Shown piece by piece: positions 1 through 10,790 of a stretch of DNA of 64,000 nt. The translations under genes and the position numbers were made by a program. Position 1 is the stretch's first letter. The number at the start of each line of letters is the position of its first letter. The stretch is from Apostichopus japonicus. Lineage: Eukaryota; Echinodermata; Holothuroidea; Aspidochirotida; Stichopodidae. The stretch is from the NCBI RefSeq assembly GCF_037975245.1, contig NC_092568.1, forward strand, positions 40,579,631 through 40,643,630, in the 5' to 3' direction. The notes under the pieces are model-generated. The model was not told where the DNA came from, ran no database searches, and saw only the letters and a program-made list of their open reading frames with translations.

Positions 1-134
1 GTTGAAACGTTCAGCAATACCAACCACCTTCTCTCACTGCAATTTACAGCAAAAATCCTTGGAATATTAAGTGTTCTGAAATTACTGCTGTAGCAAAATG
101 CAATATCACAAAATGTCTTTCAACGTAATCTTAC

Positions 135-374
135 CTTCGATAAGACCAGACTTGTTCATCTCTCCTTGTGGTTTATGGTTCAATAGTATATACTTTACGA
201 GGAAATTTCCTGTCTCTTCTCCTCCCAAAAGAGTAATGTGTATGACGTGTAACGTGGTATGATTCAAGCCAATAGCGCAAATTGCCACGGTTGGACTCTG
301 GTTTATTATATTTACATATGTATGGAAATCTATGCAAAATTTATGTTTAAAGGAAATACCAGGTGTTTCTGTAT
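135..374 (-). other. candidate internal exon, unidentified gene (copy A)
   Basis: On the minus strand an open stretch of about 80 codons lies between a splice acceptor (ttgtcag at about 375) and a strong donor (GAAG then GTAAGA at 130-135). I do not recognise the product. It includes a hydrophobic stretch rich in I, L, V and H. A diverged copy with the same acceptor and donor lies at 24913-25161, where the reading frame is broken. The borders make a real or former exon likely, but no neighbouring exon could be joined to it. Confidence 0.35.
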
Positions 375-400
375 CTGACAATATTTAAGAATATTTTGCC

Positions 401-739
401 AAGTGGCAACACGAAGCAAATGGAAGTGGATATTTGTTTTCGTTTCTGCTTTTTTCCTTTTTTTCTACCTTGTTTCGAATTATATAAATAAATTATTCTG
501 TTGAGGAGAAGCGTGTCATGATGTAGAACTGGATATGATCAACTTTCGTAATTAATAAAGACTCTTTTCAGCAAAAATCCTTCGATTATTATCTGTCGGA
601 TACACGTGAACTCCCAAGCTCATGTTTTAGTTCGGTAATTTCGAGGCTTAACACACTGTCGATATGGAGCATAGTCGCGGTGAACACGAAGAATGCGTGG
701 CAAATACTATGAAGAAAATTACATAGGCTAAGACTGTAA
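401..739. other. no gene seen
   Basis: AT-rich sequence with pyrimidine-rich runs. No open frame, tandem repeat or inverted repeat stands out. Confidence 0.5.
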
Positions 740-1340
740 GTGATCTTTAAAATGTTCTCTTTGATACGGTATCAAAGATTTCTCTCCAAAACTCAAAATG
801 ACAACCTTTTGGCACAAGAAACTGAGTTTCAAAAAAGAGAGTTAGATACCTTGAAACGAGAAGTTGCGGAAAATGCTAAACTCACTGATAACATTATCAT
901 ACAGCTCTCAGAGGAAATCAATAAATCCCCGCCTTACCAGAAAAAATCAACATATTGCTGCGAAAGTTGAAGATTTATATGTCAAATCTCGTCGTAGTAA
1001 CTTAGGATTCGTTGGTATTCCAGAGGGTCTGGCAAAGGATGAAAATACTGAGGCGTTTATGGAAAACTTTGTGAGTGAACATATGGGGATTTCATTGAAC
1101 ACTGGGTCAGAACAAAGAGCTCATCGAGTAGGCCCAACAGTTTCTCATGGGTCTGATTTTCATCGCCGTCCCAGACCAAGTTTTGTCCAGTTCCTGCGAT
1201 TCCGTGATAAGGAAGTTGTGAGGCTTGAGGCTCCTTAGAAACAATCAGCCGTAATTGAGCAGCCGGTTTATGTAAACGAAGATTTTACTCCAACTGTACC
1301 GGTAAAAAGACGGGCGCTAACCAATACCCTAAAGAATTAA
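740..1340 (+). pseudogene. L1-like LINE ORF1 fragment (coiled coil plus RRM-like domain)
   Basis: The first part (740-970) encodes a Glu/Lys/Leu-rich coiled coil. In another frame, 864-1340 encodes a segment typical of L1-type ORF1 (Transposase_22): an R-R-S-N-L-x-F-V-G-I-P-E block, then E-x-R-A-H-R-V-G, a P-R-P-S-F-V-Q-F-L-R-F block, and the basic C-terminal tail Y-V-N-E-D-F-T-P ending in TAA at 1338-1340. ORF1 proteins bind LINE RNA as trimers. The copy is dead: a frameshift near 900-960 separates the coiled coil from the RNA-binding part, and there is an in-frame TAG at 1236-1238. It may belong to the same lineage as the ORF2 fragments at 9.0-11.6 kb. Confidence 0.75.
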
Positions 1341-1852
1341 GCGATCACGGGGTCACCGAGCTTGGCTAGCCTATGATAAGCTGAAGTATGTCAAAAATTT
1401 GTACGGTTCGTACTTTTTCACCTGTGGAATATATGGAATCGGGAGGGAAAACTAACATTACAACTCAGCCATCACGAAATCTTACCCCTATATCGGACTA
1501 GGTATCGCCACCACAACAAGACGCTACCACATAACGTACGAAAAATAGTAACACCATTGCGCGGAGTGTTTCATCGTTTTTGATACGAGCACAAATTCAC
1601 GCATGATGAGCCAAAATTCTGGCGTGTGTGGTTTATATTGGACACTAGTTGGTAACATACATTATGGATGATAAGGTATTTATGATCAGTATCTGCTTCT
1701 CTCTTTTCTCTGTTCAAATCTCTCTTTTCTTTTCGTAACCCTTCTGTACTTCATGTTTGTGTTTCTTTTTGCGTGCTATTTTATGTTTTGTGGTATTGCT
1801 TTGTTTTACTGCTCACATTATTAAAGATGAATGTATTATTTATTAGTATATA
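1341..1852. other. no gene seen
   Basis: Sequence between the LINE ORF1 fragment and the Gypsy 5' LTR. It has a pyrimidine-rich stretch at 1690-1800 and no convincing coding signal. It could be LINE-derived spacer. Confidence 0.4.
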
Positions 1853-2344
1853 TGTAGCAAGTTTTATTTCCTTGCACCCACATCTCCGGAAGTCAAGAAC
1901 TTTCTTTGTGGCGGGTTGCCCCGTTGGGAAAATACTTTAATGGACTTGATGGATACACGCGTTATCTTAGCTTGGGACCCCCGCGACATGTGGATTATTT
2001 CCAGTAGCTTACCTACACAAGATACTTAATTACAGCTCATCGTAGCCTTGCACGGTTGCTGTTCGTAGGATAGTAAGCCTAGGCGCCCTACAGTACCACT
2101 ACTACTACTACTACTACTACTTCGCACCACATTCAAGTTTCAACCACGACTTGGCGTAAAGATTCTCACGCCACCGATCTAAGCTTGGACTGTGCAACGG
2201 TGCACCGTGTGTTTTTTGTGTACTGGAGGACCGGCCACTTTTCTCTTAATTTACCAAACGGACGCATCCGGAATATAAGATCAGTGATGAGTGATTTATA
2301 ACATCTGTATTAAATCTCTGATTTAGGGAATATATGCTCCAAAG
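1853..2344 (+). repeat. 5' LTR of the Gypsy element
   Basis: It begins with TGTAGCAAGTTTTAT, repeated at 7548, and ends just before the primer site. A CTA/ACT microsatellite sits at 2096-2120. A TATA-like aatataaga at about 2272 could be the promoter. The right border is inferred from the PBS because the 3' LTR is truncated. Confidence 0.8.
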
Positions 2345-2363
2345 TAGTGACCCCGACGTGATT
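2345..2363 (+). other. primer binding site, tRNA-Trp type
   Basis: tagtgaccccgacgtgatt is complementary, with one mismatch at the third base, to the CCA-ending 3' terminus of eukaryotic tRNA-Trp. It sits directly after the LTR, where minus-strand cDNA synthesis would be primed. Confidence 0.75.
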
Positions 2364-2644
2364 AGTTCGTACCGATGTATATTCTTTTTATCTTGCGTAG
2401 ACGGCTATTTTCATTATGATGTAATTCAGCGGTTGTAAACAGTAGGCAGTAGGCCTATAGCATTATCAGCCAACTAGCCTAGACCTGTTGGCATGTAATT
2501 TCGTGTATCGCTCGCGACAGCTTATCCATACGGTCTACATTGACCCAGTCTTTTGCAGTGGCCGATCAATCGCGGTTGGTTTATTATTTGTCTTCACTAT
2601 AAACTTTTCATAGACAGGTCTCCTTTGCTCGTTTACCGATACAC

Positions 2645-3325
2645 ATGTCTCGTAGTGGATCACCACGCATTAATTTTCTGTTTGTAACTGATTGAAGGGC
2701 ATATTCAATCGATTGCTATCGTAGGCCTGAAGGACCTGTACTTAGCATAGACTTTGTCATTAGAAGAGAAGCCACTGTTGCAGACTTGCTCCCGCATGCA
2801 ATAGATCAGCTACGTTGCTATCCTGCCAACGAGTGGGTCATTCTTCGCTTCGCTGCAGGCATTAACGGCCGTACGGAATTCATCAGCAATTCTTCAGGTC
2901 AGCGAGTTCTCCGTCGATCTTCAGTTACTGCTTCTCGGCTAATGCCACGTCTCCAACATTTTAAGGACGCTGTTCAATGAGAGCACCCACGCATTATTGT
3001 TGCCTTTATTACTATTCCTTCAGCCTCCCTTGTTAAGTTCAAGGAAAGTAGGCATCTGTCTTCGCCAATACTCACTTCTGAACAACTCAAGGCCTGTCAA
3101 CACGATCTAGACAATCACTTGGACGCAGTCAACGTATTCATTTGCCGTTTCAATGATCAACTGCAAGCAGGTTCTCCACTCCGCACAGTGTATTGGCACA
3201 CCTTTATTCGACGCCTCAGCAAACGTCGGAATCGTTCTGGGACTATTTCCCGTAGTATTCCCCGTAATACGTTGACTTCTTTGTATGATGGCCTTCTCGC
3301 AGTTTCATCGTTGAAGCAACGCTGA
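2645..3325 (+). pseudogene. extra ORF upstream of gag, SGNH/GDSL-hydrolase-like
   Basis: A single reading frame of 226 codons runs from ATG 2645 to TGA 3325. It is interrupted by TGA at 2693-2695 and TGA at 2978-2980 but by no frameshift. Such frame conservation argues that it was once a protein. Its layout fits an SGNH esterase: V-T-D just before the first stop (where block I would place the serine), then R-F-A-A-G-I-N at about residues 70-76 (block III, G-x-N), a central strand I-V-A-F-I-T-I-P, an R-F-N-D helix, and Y-D-G-L near the C terminus (block V, D-x-x-H, with the His apparently replaced). SGNH esterase ORFs are known in CR1 LINEs; in a Gypsy element before gag this is unusual. The family call is inference from motif order. 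Confidence 0.5.
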
Positions 3326-3507
3326 TTCCTGGAGTTGTTCAAAGCATTGTTGAGTTACTTGGAGACTTAGGTCGGTGTATTAATTATTGTACCTTTAACT
3401 CTTGATTTGTGTCATTAGCATTTCATTGTTTACTTTAAGTGTACTGGGTACTGACGTGTTGTGTATATTTCCATGATTTTGTAGCACGTACTATCCTCAT
3501 CTACACC

Positions 3508-4393
3508 ATGACTGACCCCGATGAGCAAATGCCTACTCGGACTTCAGCGTCTCGTACACCTGGTCCAGAGCAGGAACCTGAAGTCTCTGCTGTTCACCTA
3601 CGGTTCCCTCCGTTCTACTCTAATGACCCGGCATTATGGTTTGGCCAAGTGGAATATCTCTTCCAAACTCGCGGAATTAAGACGCAGAAACAGAAATTCG
3701 CCCACAATGTCTCCACCCTACAGCCTGACGTAGCACAGGAGGTTCGTGATATCCTCCTGGATCCGCCCGCAAAGACCCCCTATGAGTTTTTAAAAGGAGA
3801 ACTCATCCGTCGAACATAGGAATTGGAACAAAAACGCCTTCGTCAGCTACTAATCAGCAAAGAGCTAGGGGAAAGGAAACCCACACAACTACTTCGGCGA
3901 ATGCGACACCTCCTTGCCGATCGTAAATTAGAGGGCAGCATTTTGCGCCAGCTATTCTTTCAGAGACTTCCCACCAATGTACAGTTAATCCTCGCACCTA
4001 GTAGTGACGCCATGGACATCGGCGGTCTCTTGGCTCTCGCCGACAAAATCACGGAAGTAGCCCCGCCCACACCATCTGTGTCAGCTGTCATGCCTTCACC
4101 GCCTGCTGCGGCTTCTACATATTCTGAAGACCTCAAAAGCCTAGTTGCCAAGCTAACCCTCCAAGTGCAACACCTTCACAGACAAAGTGGACGCTCTACA
4201 AACTACACCCTCCCGCAGTCGCCCTCGTTTCTCTAGTCGTCTAAGACAAGCATCTAGTTCGTCCTCCCGCCAACGGTCCGACATTTTTAGGTATAATCGG
4301 AAACACTGTGACAAGGCCCAGAGGTGTACCAAGCCTTGCAGCTGTACCTCCTACACCACTTCCGACCGTCCAAAAGATACAGCAAGCAACTAG
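3508..4393 (+). pseudogene. Gypsy gag (capsid and nucleocapsid), broken
   Basis: The chosen ATG 3508 opens a Pro/Glu-rich N terminus followed by the capsid core (F-P-P-F-Y, then L-W-F-x-Q-V-E, then the L-x-P-D-V-A block). The frame is cut by TAG at 3817-3819 and continues in the same frame to about 4200. It then shifts by one frame into an Arg/Ser-rich basic region and a Cys/His-type knuckle (H-C-D-K-A-Q-R-C-T-K-P-C), ending at 4393. The usual first Cys and the His of the knuckle look substituted. Gag packages the element RNA into virus-like particles. Here it is a relic. Confidence 0.8.
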
Positions 4394-4419
4394 CGACGAC
4401 GATTCTGCCAGGCCGACAC

Positions 4420-7400
4420 TCTAATAGTCGTCTATTTTATGTCACGGATAAGTCTACTGGTACACGTTGTTAAATAGATACAGGTGCTGATGTTAGTGTC
4501 TTTCCAGCTTCACTTGAAGATAAGGCAAATTCTGTTTGGTTTCAGTTACGTGCGGCTAACAAAACGGCTATCAACACTTATTTTGAGTTGTCATTAATTC
4601 TAGATAATGGTTTACGGCGTGCATTTAGATGGATATTTCTCAAGGATGATGTTTTATCTGCTCTCTTAGGTGCTGATTTCCTGGGGTATTATTCTTTACT
4701 AGTGTACGTTAATAATCGTCGACTGATAGATACGCATACGTCTTTGAGTATCTCTGGTATTCGGTCTTCTATCGCGTCTTCACACCTTACCTTTAGTGTA
4801 GCAGCTCAATCTTCAAGTTACCACAAGCTACTCAGTCAGTATCCCGCACTTTCCAACCCAACCCGCAAGGACACAACTGCAAAGCATTCCATCACCCGTC
4901 ACATAGTTACCAAGGGTCCAGCTGTATTTGCTCGTCCACGTCGCTTAGCTCCTGACCGCTTGCAGATTGCAAAGAATGAATTTGAACACATGCTCCAACT
5001 CGGCATCATTCGTCCGTCCAAGAGCTTGTGGTCTTCTCCTTTACATATGGTCCCCAAGAAGTCTGGCGATTGGCAGCCTTGTGGGCATTACAAAGCGTTA
5101 AACAACGCTACGGTTCCTGACAGGTATCCCATCCCTCACATTTACGATTTTACCGGCACACTCCATGGCAAACAAGTCTTTTGCATGATCGATCTTGTAC
5201 GAGCATACCATCCTATTCCAGTAGAGCCTGCGGATATTCCTAAGACAGCCATTAAGACACCATTTGGACTCTTGGATTTTGTCAAAAACGCAGCACAAAC
5301 ATTTCAGCGTTTTATCGTCAAAGTGGTTTGTCGTTGTCTACGCTTATCTCGACGACCTTCTCATTGCTAGTTCCAACTTCGAGGAGCATGTTCACCATCT
5401 TCGTCAACTTTTTAAACGGTTGGACGATTACGGCATTGTTCTGAACCCTAGTAAGTGTCAATTTGGTGTATCCTCTCTTGATTCATTTGGTCATCGATTA
5501 GACTCCCATGGTATTAGTTCTTTGCCGAAGAAAGTTCGTGCTGTTCAGGATTTCCCTCCCCCACAGTCACTTACTCAGTTGAGAGCATTTTGAGGTTTGG
5601 CAAATTTTTATAGGAGATTTATTCCTCATTGTGATGAATTCATGCAACCCTTGGCGGATTTGTTATCCACTGAGGCCAAGGACAAGCCTATCGATTTGAC
5701 AGAAGCTTAGGTTGCCTCTTTTGATCGCATCAAATCCTCTCTCGCTGACGTTACATTATTGCACCATCCTACTCAACAAGCTGATATATGTCTCTGGTCG
5801 ATGCTTCTGATTTTGCTGTTGGTGGGGTTTTACAGCAGTGGATCAATGGTAGTTGGCATCCTCTTTCCTTCTTTTCAAACCGCTTACAGAAAGCTGAATC
5901 AAACTATAGTGCTTTTGGTCGCCAACTCTTGGCCGTCTATATGAGCGTTCGTTATTTTCGACACATGCTAGAGGGTCGAGTTTTCACCCTATACAAAGAC
6001 CACAAACCACTCACCTTCGCGTTTGTCTTCAAGCCTGACCGCTACTCTCCACGAAAAATTCGTCATCTTGATTACATTTCGCAGTACACAACGGATATTC
6101 GCCACATCTCTGGACGAGATAATGTTGTAGCCGATTCTCTATCTCGCAATGTATTCGGTCTAACCACATCTCCAGTAAATTTTGCAGCAATGGCCTCTGC
6201 TAAACAATGTGACGAGAAGCTTCGCACGCTACGGAACTCGTCTATATTAAACCTCAAGGATAAACCGCCATCCACTTCAGAAGGCACAATTGTATATGAT
6301 TTCTCAACCGGCACAGCCAGACCTTATGTGCCACAGCAATTTCGACGTGCTATTTTTGACTCGCTACACTCGCTGTCACATCCTGGTATCAGAGCGACTC
6401 AGCGTTTAATTACTCAACGCTATATTTGGCCCAGCATCAACAAAGATGTTAGAGATTGGTGTAGATCATGCCTAACATGTCAACAGATTAAGGTACAGCG
6501 CCATACCATGGCACCGGTTGGTCCTTTTCCCGCTACAAAAGCACGTTTCCAGTACATCCATATGGACATCGTTGGCCCGTAGCCACCTTCCGATGGAAAA
6601 TCCTACCTCTTGGCATTCATTAATAGATTTACTAGATGGCCCGAAGCTGTACCAATCCCTGACATCACTGCCCAAACAGCAGCGAAATCTTTCGTTAAAC
6701 GATGGATCCCTATTTTTGGTGTTCCATCTATCATCACAACCGATCGGGGTGCTCAATTTGAGTCAGCACTTTTCAGACAACTTACTCAACTTCTAGGAGC
6801 TCAACGCATTCGTACCACAGCCTACCACCCTGTAGCCAATGGGCTGGTGGAGCTTTTTCATCGGCAGCTCAAAGCAGCAATCGAAGCCACCGATCACACC
6901 CATTGGACAGAGGCACTCCCGTTGGTCCTTTTATGAATCCGAACGTCTTTCAAACAAGATCTTCAATGTTCAGTCGCGGAAATGGTTTTCGGCACCACCC
7001 TTACCTTGCCCAACGATTTTGTTTCATCTTTAGCCTCAGATACGATACTTGATCCATCCGCCCTCGCTTAGCGTCTCCAGCAACTTCTGGCAAAGCTTCG
7101 CCCAGCCTTGACACGACCGTCTTCGCGTTCCACACACATTCGTAAAGATTTGGCCAAGTGCATACATGTCTGAGCCCGTACTGACGCTCTACGCAAGCCT
7201 TTGCAACCGCATTACCATGGTCCTTACATGGTCACTGATCGCCATGACAAGTTTTTCACTGTTTATATGCGGGGCAGAAAAGAAACCATCAACATCGACA
7301 GGCTCAAGCCTACTTGCTGATTTCACAGATCAGCAGGCATCACGACCGGAACCTAAGCGGAACGACAACCTGGTTACGACTCCTTCTGCTCCGCTAGTCC

Positions 7401-7489
7401 GATCAGCTACTCAACCAACTCGCACAACACGGTCGGGTCGTCATGTTCACTGGCCGCGATGTTACGTCCAGACTATTTCCATTCGTTAA
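4420..7489 (+). pseudogene. Gypsy pol: protease, RT, RNase H, integrase; broken
   Basis: Protease: I-D-T-G-A-D at about 4474, directly after an in-frame TAA (4471). Reverse transcriptase: 4900-5600, with the P-K-K-S-G-D-W block, D-R-Y-P-I-P, and Y-L-D-D in a shifted frame from about 5346. RNase H: 5790-6150, D-A-S-D in block 1 and D-S-L-S-R at its end. Integrase: zinc-binding H-H-C-C region at 6370-6490 (H-P-G-I and C-x-x-C), then a core with D-I-V-G-P at about 6570, T-D-R-G-A-Q-F at about 6743 and E at about 6849. The C-terminal tail around 7200-7310 reads G-P-Y-M-V-T-D and K-E-T-I-N-I-D-R-L-K-P. Frameshifts lie near 5300, 5790 and 6900-6940, with stops at 5593, 5708 and 6582 among others. 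Nothing here is functional. Confidence 0.85.
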
Positions 7490-7533
7490 GCTTGTTTTCT
7501 TTTTCATCGATTGCTTTCCATTTCAACCAATCT

Positions 7534-7613
7534 AGGGGGAAGCTAGCTGTAGCAAGTTTTATATCCTTGCACCCTCATCTCCGGAAGTCATGAACTTTCT
7601 TTGTGACGGGTTG
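7534..7613 (+). repeat. polypurine tract and 66-bp stump of the 3' LTR
   Basis: The purine run AGGGGGAAG at 7534-7542 precedes the LTR start at 7548. The LTR matches the 5' copy through 7613 with four substitutions, then homology stops abruptly and satellite-like sequence begins. Confidence 0.8.
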
Positions 7614-7619
7614 TAGTTC

Positions 7620-8320
7620 ATCGGGGCAGGCTTCAAAAGGTGCTTAAAAAACGAGTTTAGTTTCACATATTTAGTACCAAGGTTTGGTGGTTGGAAGTTG
7701 TAGAAGGATATCCTGGGAACATTTTTCGCGATGTTGCATGATTAGAGAGGTGTTATTTTTTGAGTAAACAACAAACAAATGACGTCACTCTTATATGGTT
7801 TACGACAATACAACAAAGCAGTTCCTTGTCAAAGCAACATTAAAAAGGCATTTAAATGCTCTTGCACTTATTAGAACCTAGATGATTTTGTTGACAGTTA
7901 TAGAGGGATGTCCTGAGATTATTTTAGGAGTTGTTGGATGCTTAAGGAGATGTTATCTTACGTGTAAACAACAAATGACCTCACTACTAAGTGTGGGCTA
8001 AATTGAAAATCAGCAACGACTATTCACAGTTACATGATAATAGATTTTAAATGTTACTAAACCTATTTAGAACCAATGTTTGTTGGTTGAATGTTGTAAA
8101 GAAATGTCTTAAGAATACTTGGAGAGTTTTTATGCTAAAAGACGTAATACTTTATGAGTAAACAATAAACATATGACGTCACTGTTACAGCGACATGGAA
8201 ACGACATAATTTAAATGTTCTTGCACCTATTTAAAAACAGGGTGTGTTGGTTGAAAGTAATAGTTGGATATCAAAATAATATTTAAAGAGTTCTTGGGTG
8301 CTAGGAGAGGTTGTTTTCCT
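7620..8320 (+). repeat. degenerate satellite, ~160-200-bp units, about 3.5 copies
   Basis: Units begin near 7680, 7879, 8075 and 8237. Each carries a GTTGGTTGAA-like start, a GATGTCCTGAGA-like block, a GAGTAAACAACAAA block followed by TGACGTCA, and a TTTAAATGCTCTTGCACCT-like end. A partial unit precedes 7680. The TGACGTCA in units 1 and 3 is a CRE palindrome. No open frame is present. Confidence 0.7.
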
Positions 8321-8346
8321 TAATTTTCGGTGAAATTTCTTATAAA

Positions 8347-8985
8347 TTAGAAAGGTTTTAAAGCCGCCATATATGTAGTAAATCGGTGGTTTTGTGGTCT
8401 TTGTTTAACACAAGACAAGACATTGCGATGTTCAGCTCCAATGCTAAGAATGTTTGCATATAGGCTAGTATAACGTTTACATCGGACAGTTCTGCGAAGC
8501 CTAAGCTTCTCGATAATACATTCTGCTGTGACATCGATTCCGCCAAGTTTCATCTTTCGGTGTTCCGAATATTTTTCAAGTTTCCTTTTACTGTAAAGTT
8601 GATCACTGAATTTTATTTTAGCGATTTCGAAGAACAGTTTATGAACTGTGATTTGAGTGTGAGAGTGTAGCATGTGCAACACTATGTACGTATACCAACT
8701 GGGCATGGTAGGCTGTATACGTTCGCGATATCTACGTGATATATAGTAGGCAATCACCTGTGTGTGTACACACGAGAGTGTACTTGCTGGGAAAACAGGA
8801 GTGCTAACTTCAAGTCGCTCGTTTAGCATATTTGCCTGCACTACGTCAATCACCAAATTGATGCGTTCGAAAAACGGTGCTTGGTGAGAAACTGGTGAAT
8901 TTGAAAACCAGATTTCTACAAGAATGGGGACAATTTTCAAATGGTTAGAAAGACAAAAATAAGAACTACAAGGACAATGTAACAA
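8347..8985 (-). other. 212-codon open frame of unknown status
   Basis: An ATG-to-stop frame of 212 codons on the minus strand, rich in Ile, Leu, His and Ser. I recognise no domain. It lies antisense to the region where the N-terminal part of the neighbouring LINE endonuclease would be expected, so it may be a chance frame inside decayed LINE sequence. Length is its only support. Confidence 0.15.
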
Positions 8986-9016
8986 AATCTTCCACCAGAT
9001 AATTATTTTAAACGAG

Positions 9017-9560
9017 ATGGGTGGAATGTTAAATGTTCCTTGTGGAGACTGGGATTGCGTTCTTGACCCAGGTGTTGATTGTAAGGCTATCTTAACAATA
9101 GTAACCCAAGGGCTCGGAATGATATTTTGGAGTACACATGACCTGTCAAATGTTTATCAAGTACTGTATGGTAACAAAGAGCATTCACTTGGAGGGTGTC
9201 TAATCCTTTTAAGCAGGCCAGGTTGGATTATTTTCTCGTGTCATGATGACTTGCTCTCATTTGACAGTTTACCCGGTTTACAGGTCGGATCACTCTATTA
9301 CTACAATTGAGCTTAAATTGATTGTACAATCTCCGGGTAATTCTTATTGGAAGTTTCATACATCCCTTTTAAAGGATAGTGGTTTTGTTGATTCACTGAA
9401 GAATGTCATTGTGGATACTATTTCAGAATATGCACTAATACCATATAATAGAGAGTATGTTGTTACGTTGGAATGCGAGAGGTCTCGATAACTAATTTTT
9501 AACGAGACACAAGCCTGGGTTCGCTTCCGTAAGGAACACAGACAAATTGACAAGTCTAGA
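9017..9560 (+). pseudogene. L1/Tx1-like LINE ORF2, endonuclease fragment
   Basis: It begins with a G-D-W-D-C-V-L-D-P-G-V-D block, the G-G-D-W-N-C-V-L-D motif of apurinic-like endonucleases. It continues through L-S-N-V-Y and, after a frameshift near 9240, a region equivalent to the S-D-H catalytic block and the W-x-F-N-T-S-L-L linker that follows it in L1-type elements. Such endonucleases nick target DNA for target-primed reverse transcription. Multiple stops and at least two frameshifts make it dead. Confidence 0.7.
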
Positions 9561-10790
9561 GATTTTAAATGAGAACGTAAACTATATTGAACAATGGATT
9601 TCGAACCAACAACAACAAGTGGTAATTACAAATATATAGAAAATTACTCACAAACTCAACAAGATAGGATACACTTTAAAACACGCTGGTCTCTTCCAAC
9701 GGCGATATCCCTCAGCGGCCACGACCTTGATGACGACGATTCTCGGTCCGTTGTACTGCGAAATTCACTGGTCCTCAACGAAGTTTCTCGCGATCCCAGA
9801 AACAGCAGTCACCTTCTTTCCGGCGATGCTCCAAAATAGAAGACGGACTTCCAGCCACAATAGAGTGAAGCACAAGTCGAACTTCTCGCCGACTAAATAT
9901 TACCAGAGTCAGTCCAAAATCAGCTTTATAGCCACCAACTCCTGGCGTAACGAACTTCCTCAACGGAGACAGAAATTCTTCACCTTCTCCGCAATAACGA
10001 CTGAAAACTGTAGTATCACAGTAAAGTCCTCTTCAAACTTCTGAATGGGAGTGTAGAATCAATCTTGGTATCGATATCTCAATCCTTCAGAAACTACTGG
10101 TAGTTGAGCACTGACGATATATAGTAGAATGATATAATATGTGTCGTCGCTTGTATTCGTACAGAAACTGAGAAACTCTCCGATCTGGGCGGGCTTTTAT
10201 ACTATTCGCCATGTCAAGAATCATCTAGATCTTTCTCGATACACCTGACCCAGTTTCTCTATTCTTGGAAGTCCTTTGCATATCTCGCGTACGTTCCAGA
10301 GAATCCACGAAAATGTGTGCACACCGCAACGGGTCTTCACGTAAACCGACGTTAACCCGAGACCAGCGCGTCATCATAAGGAATATACCAGAACAATCGT
10401 GTATTATAACATTGTGACACGGTAAACCGACCTAATTTCTCAAATACTGATTTATCACGTAGGCAATTTCAATTACTCTCCACATTATAACATTAGGTTT
10501 CTCACTAGCAGTGACTAGCGTTAGGTTACAATGGGCCCTCGTAACAATGTGAGTTAGGTGCCTAGGGGTAATGTTCAGTTTACTATTTCTGAGGTCTAGA
10601 GCTCGTTACTACGAGGATGGATTAAAACCTACCAACTATTTTTTTTTCAATCTATAAAAGAGAAATTATAAAAATAAATGTATTGTGAATTGATTACTAC
10701 AAACGGAGTTGTGCGGATCTGAAATCGATATTAGATGAGGCCAGATTGTTTTATCGAAATCTAGGGATAAAAGTCATGTTGGTGTGAATG
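9561..10790. other. sequence separating the two ORF2 fragments
   Basis: Upstream of 9690 the LINE may continue as unrecognisable remnant. From about 9690 to 10420 composition changes (higher GC, ACGACG- and TCTCG-rich), including a TATA-like gcttttatac at about 10192. This could be an inserted LTR-like or other non-coding element, but no terminal repeats or target duplication were found. Confidence 0.3.

Larger units (their letters stand above)
1853..7613 (+). mobile_element. Ty3/Gypsy LTR retrotransposon, CsRN1-like, decayed
   Basis: A nearly full-length element in order: 5' LTR, PBS, an extra ORF, gag, protease, RT, RNase H, integrase, polypurine tract and a truncated 3' LTR. The RT has Y-L-D-D, the protease D-T-G-A-D, and the integrase an R-G-x-Q-F-x-S block. 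The PBS matches a tRNA-Trp 3' end and the nucleocapsid resembles a Cys/His box of the CsRN1 type, so I place it near that clade. The coding region carries several stops and frameshifts, so it cannot encode a functional polyprotein. The surviving 66 bp of the 3' LTR differ from the 5' LTR at four positions, indicating an old insertion. The 3' LTR breaks off directly into unrelated satellite DNA, so no target duplication can be read. Confidence 0.9.

Noticed and set aside
10100..10420. Solo LTR between the LINE fragments
   Set aside because: A TATA-like box and composition change are visible, but no TG...CA borders with a target duplication could be fixed.
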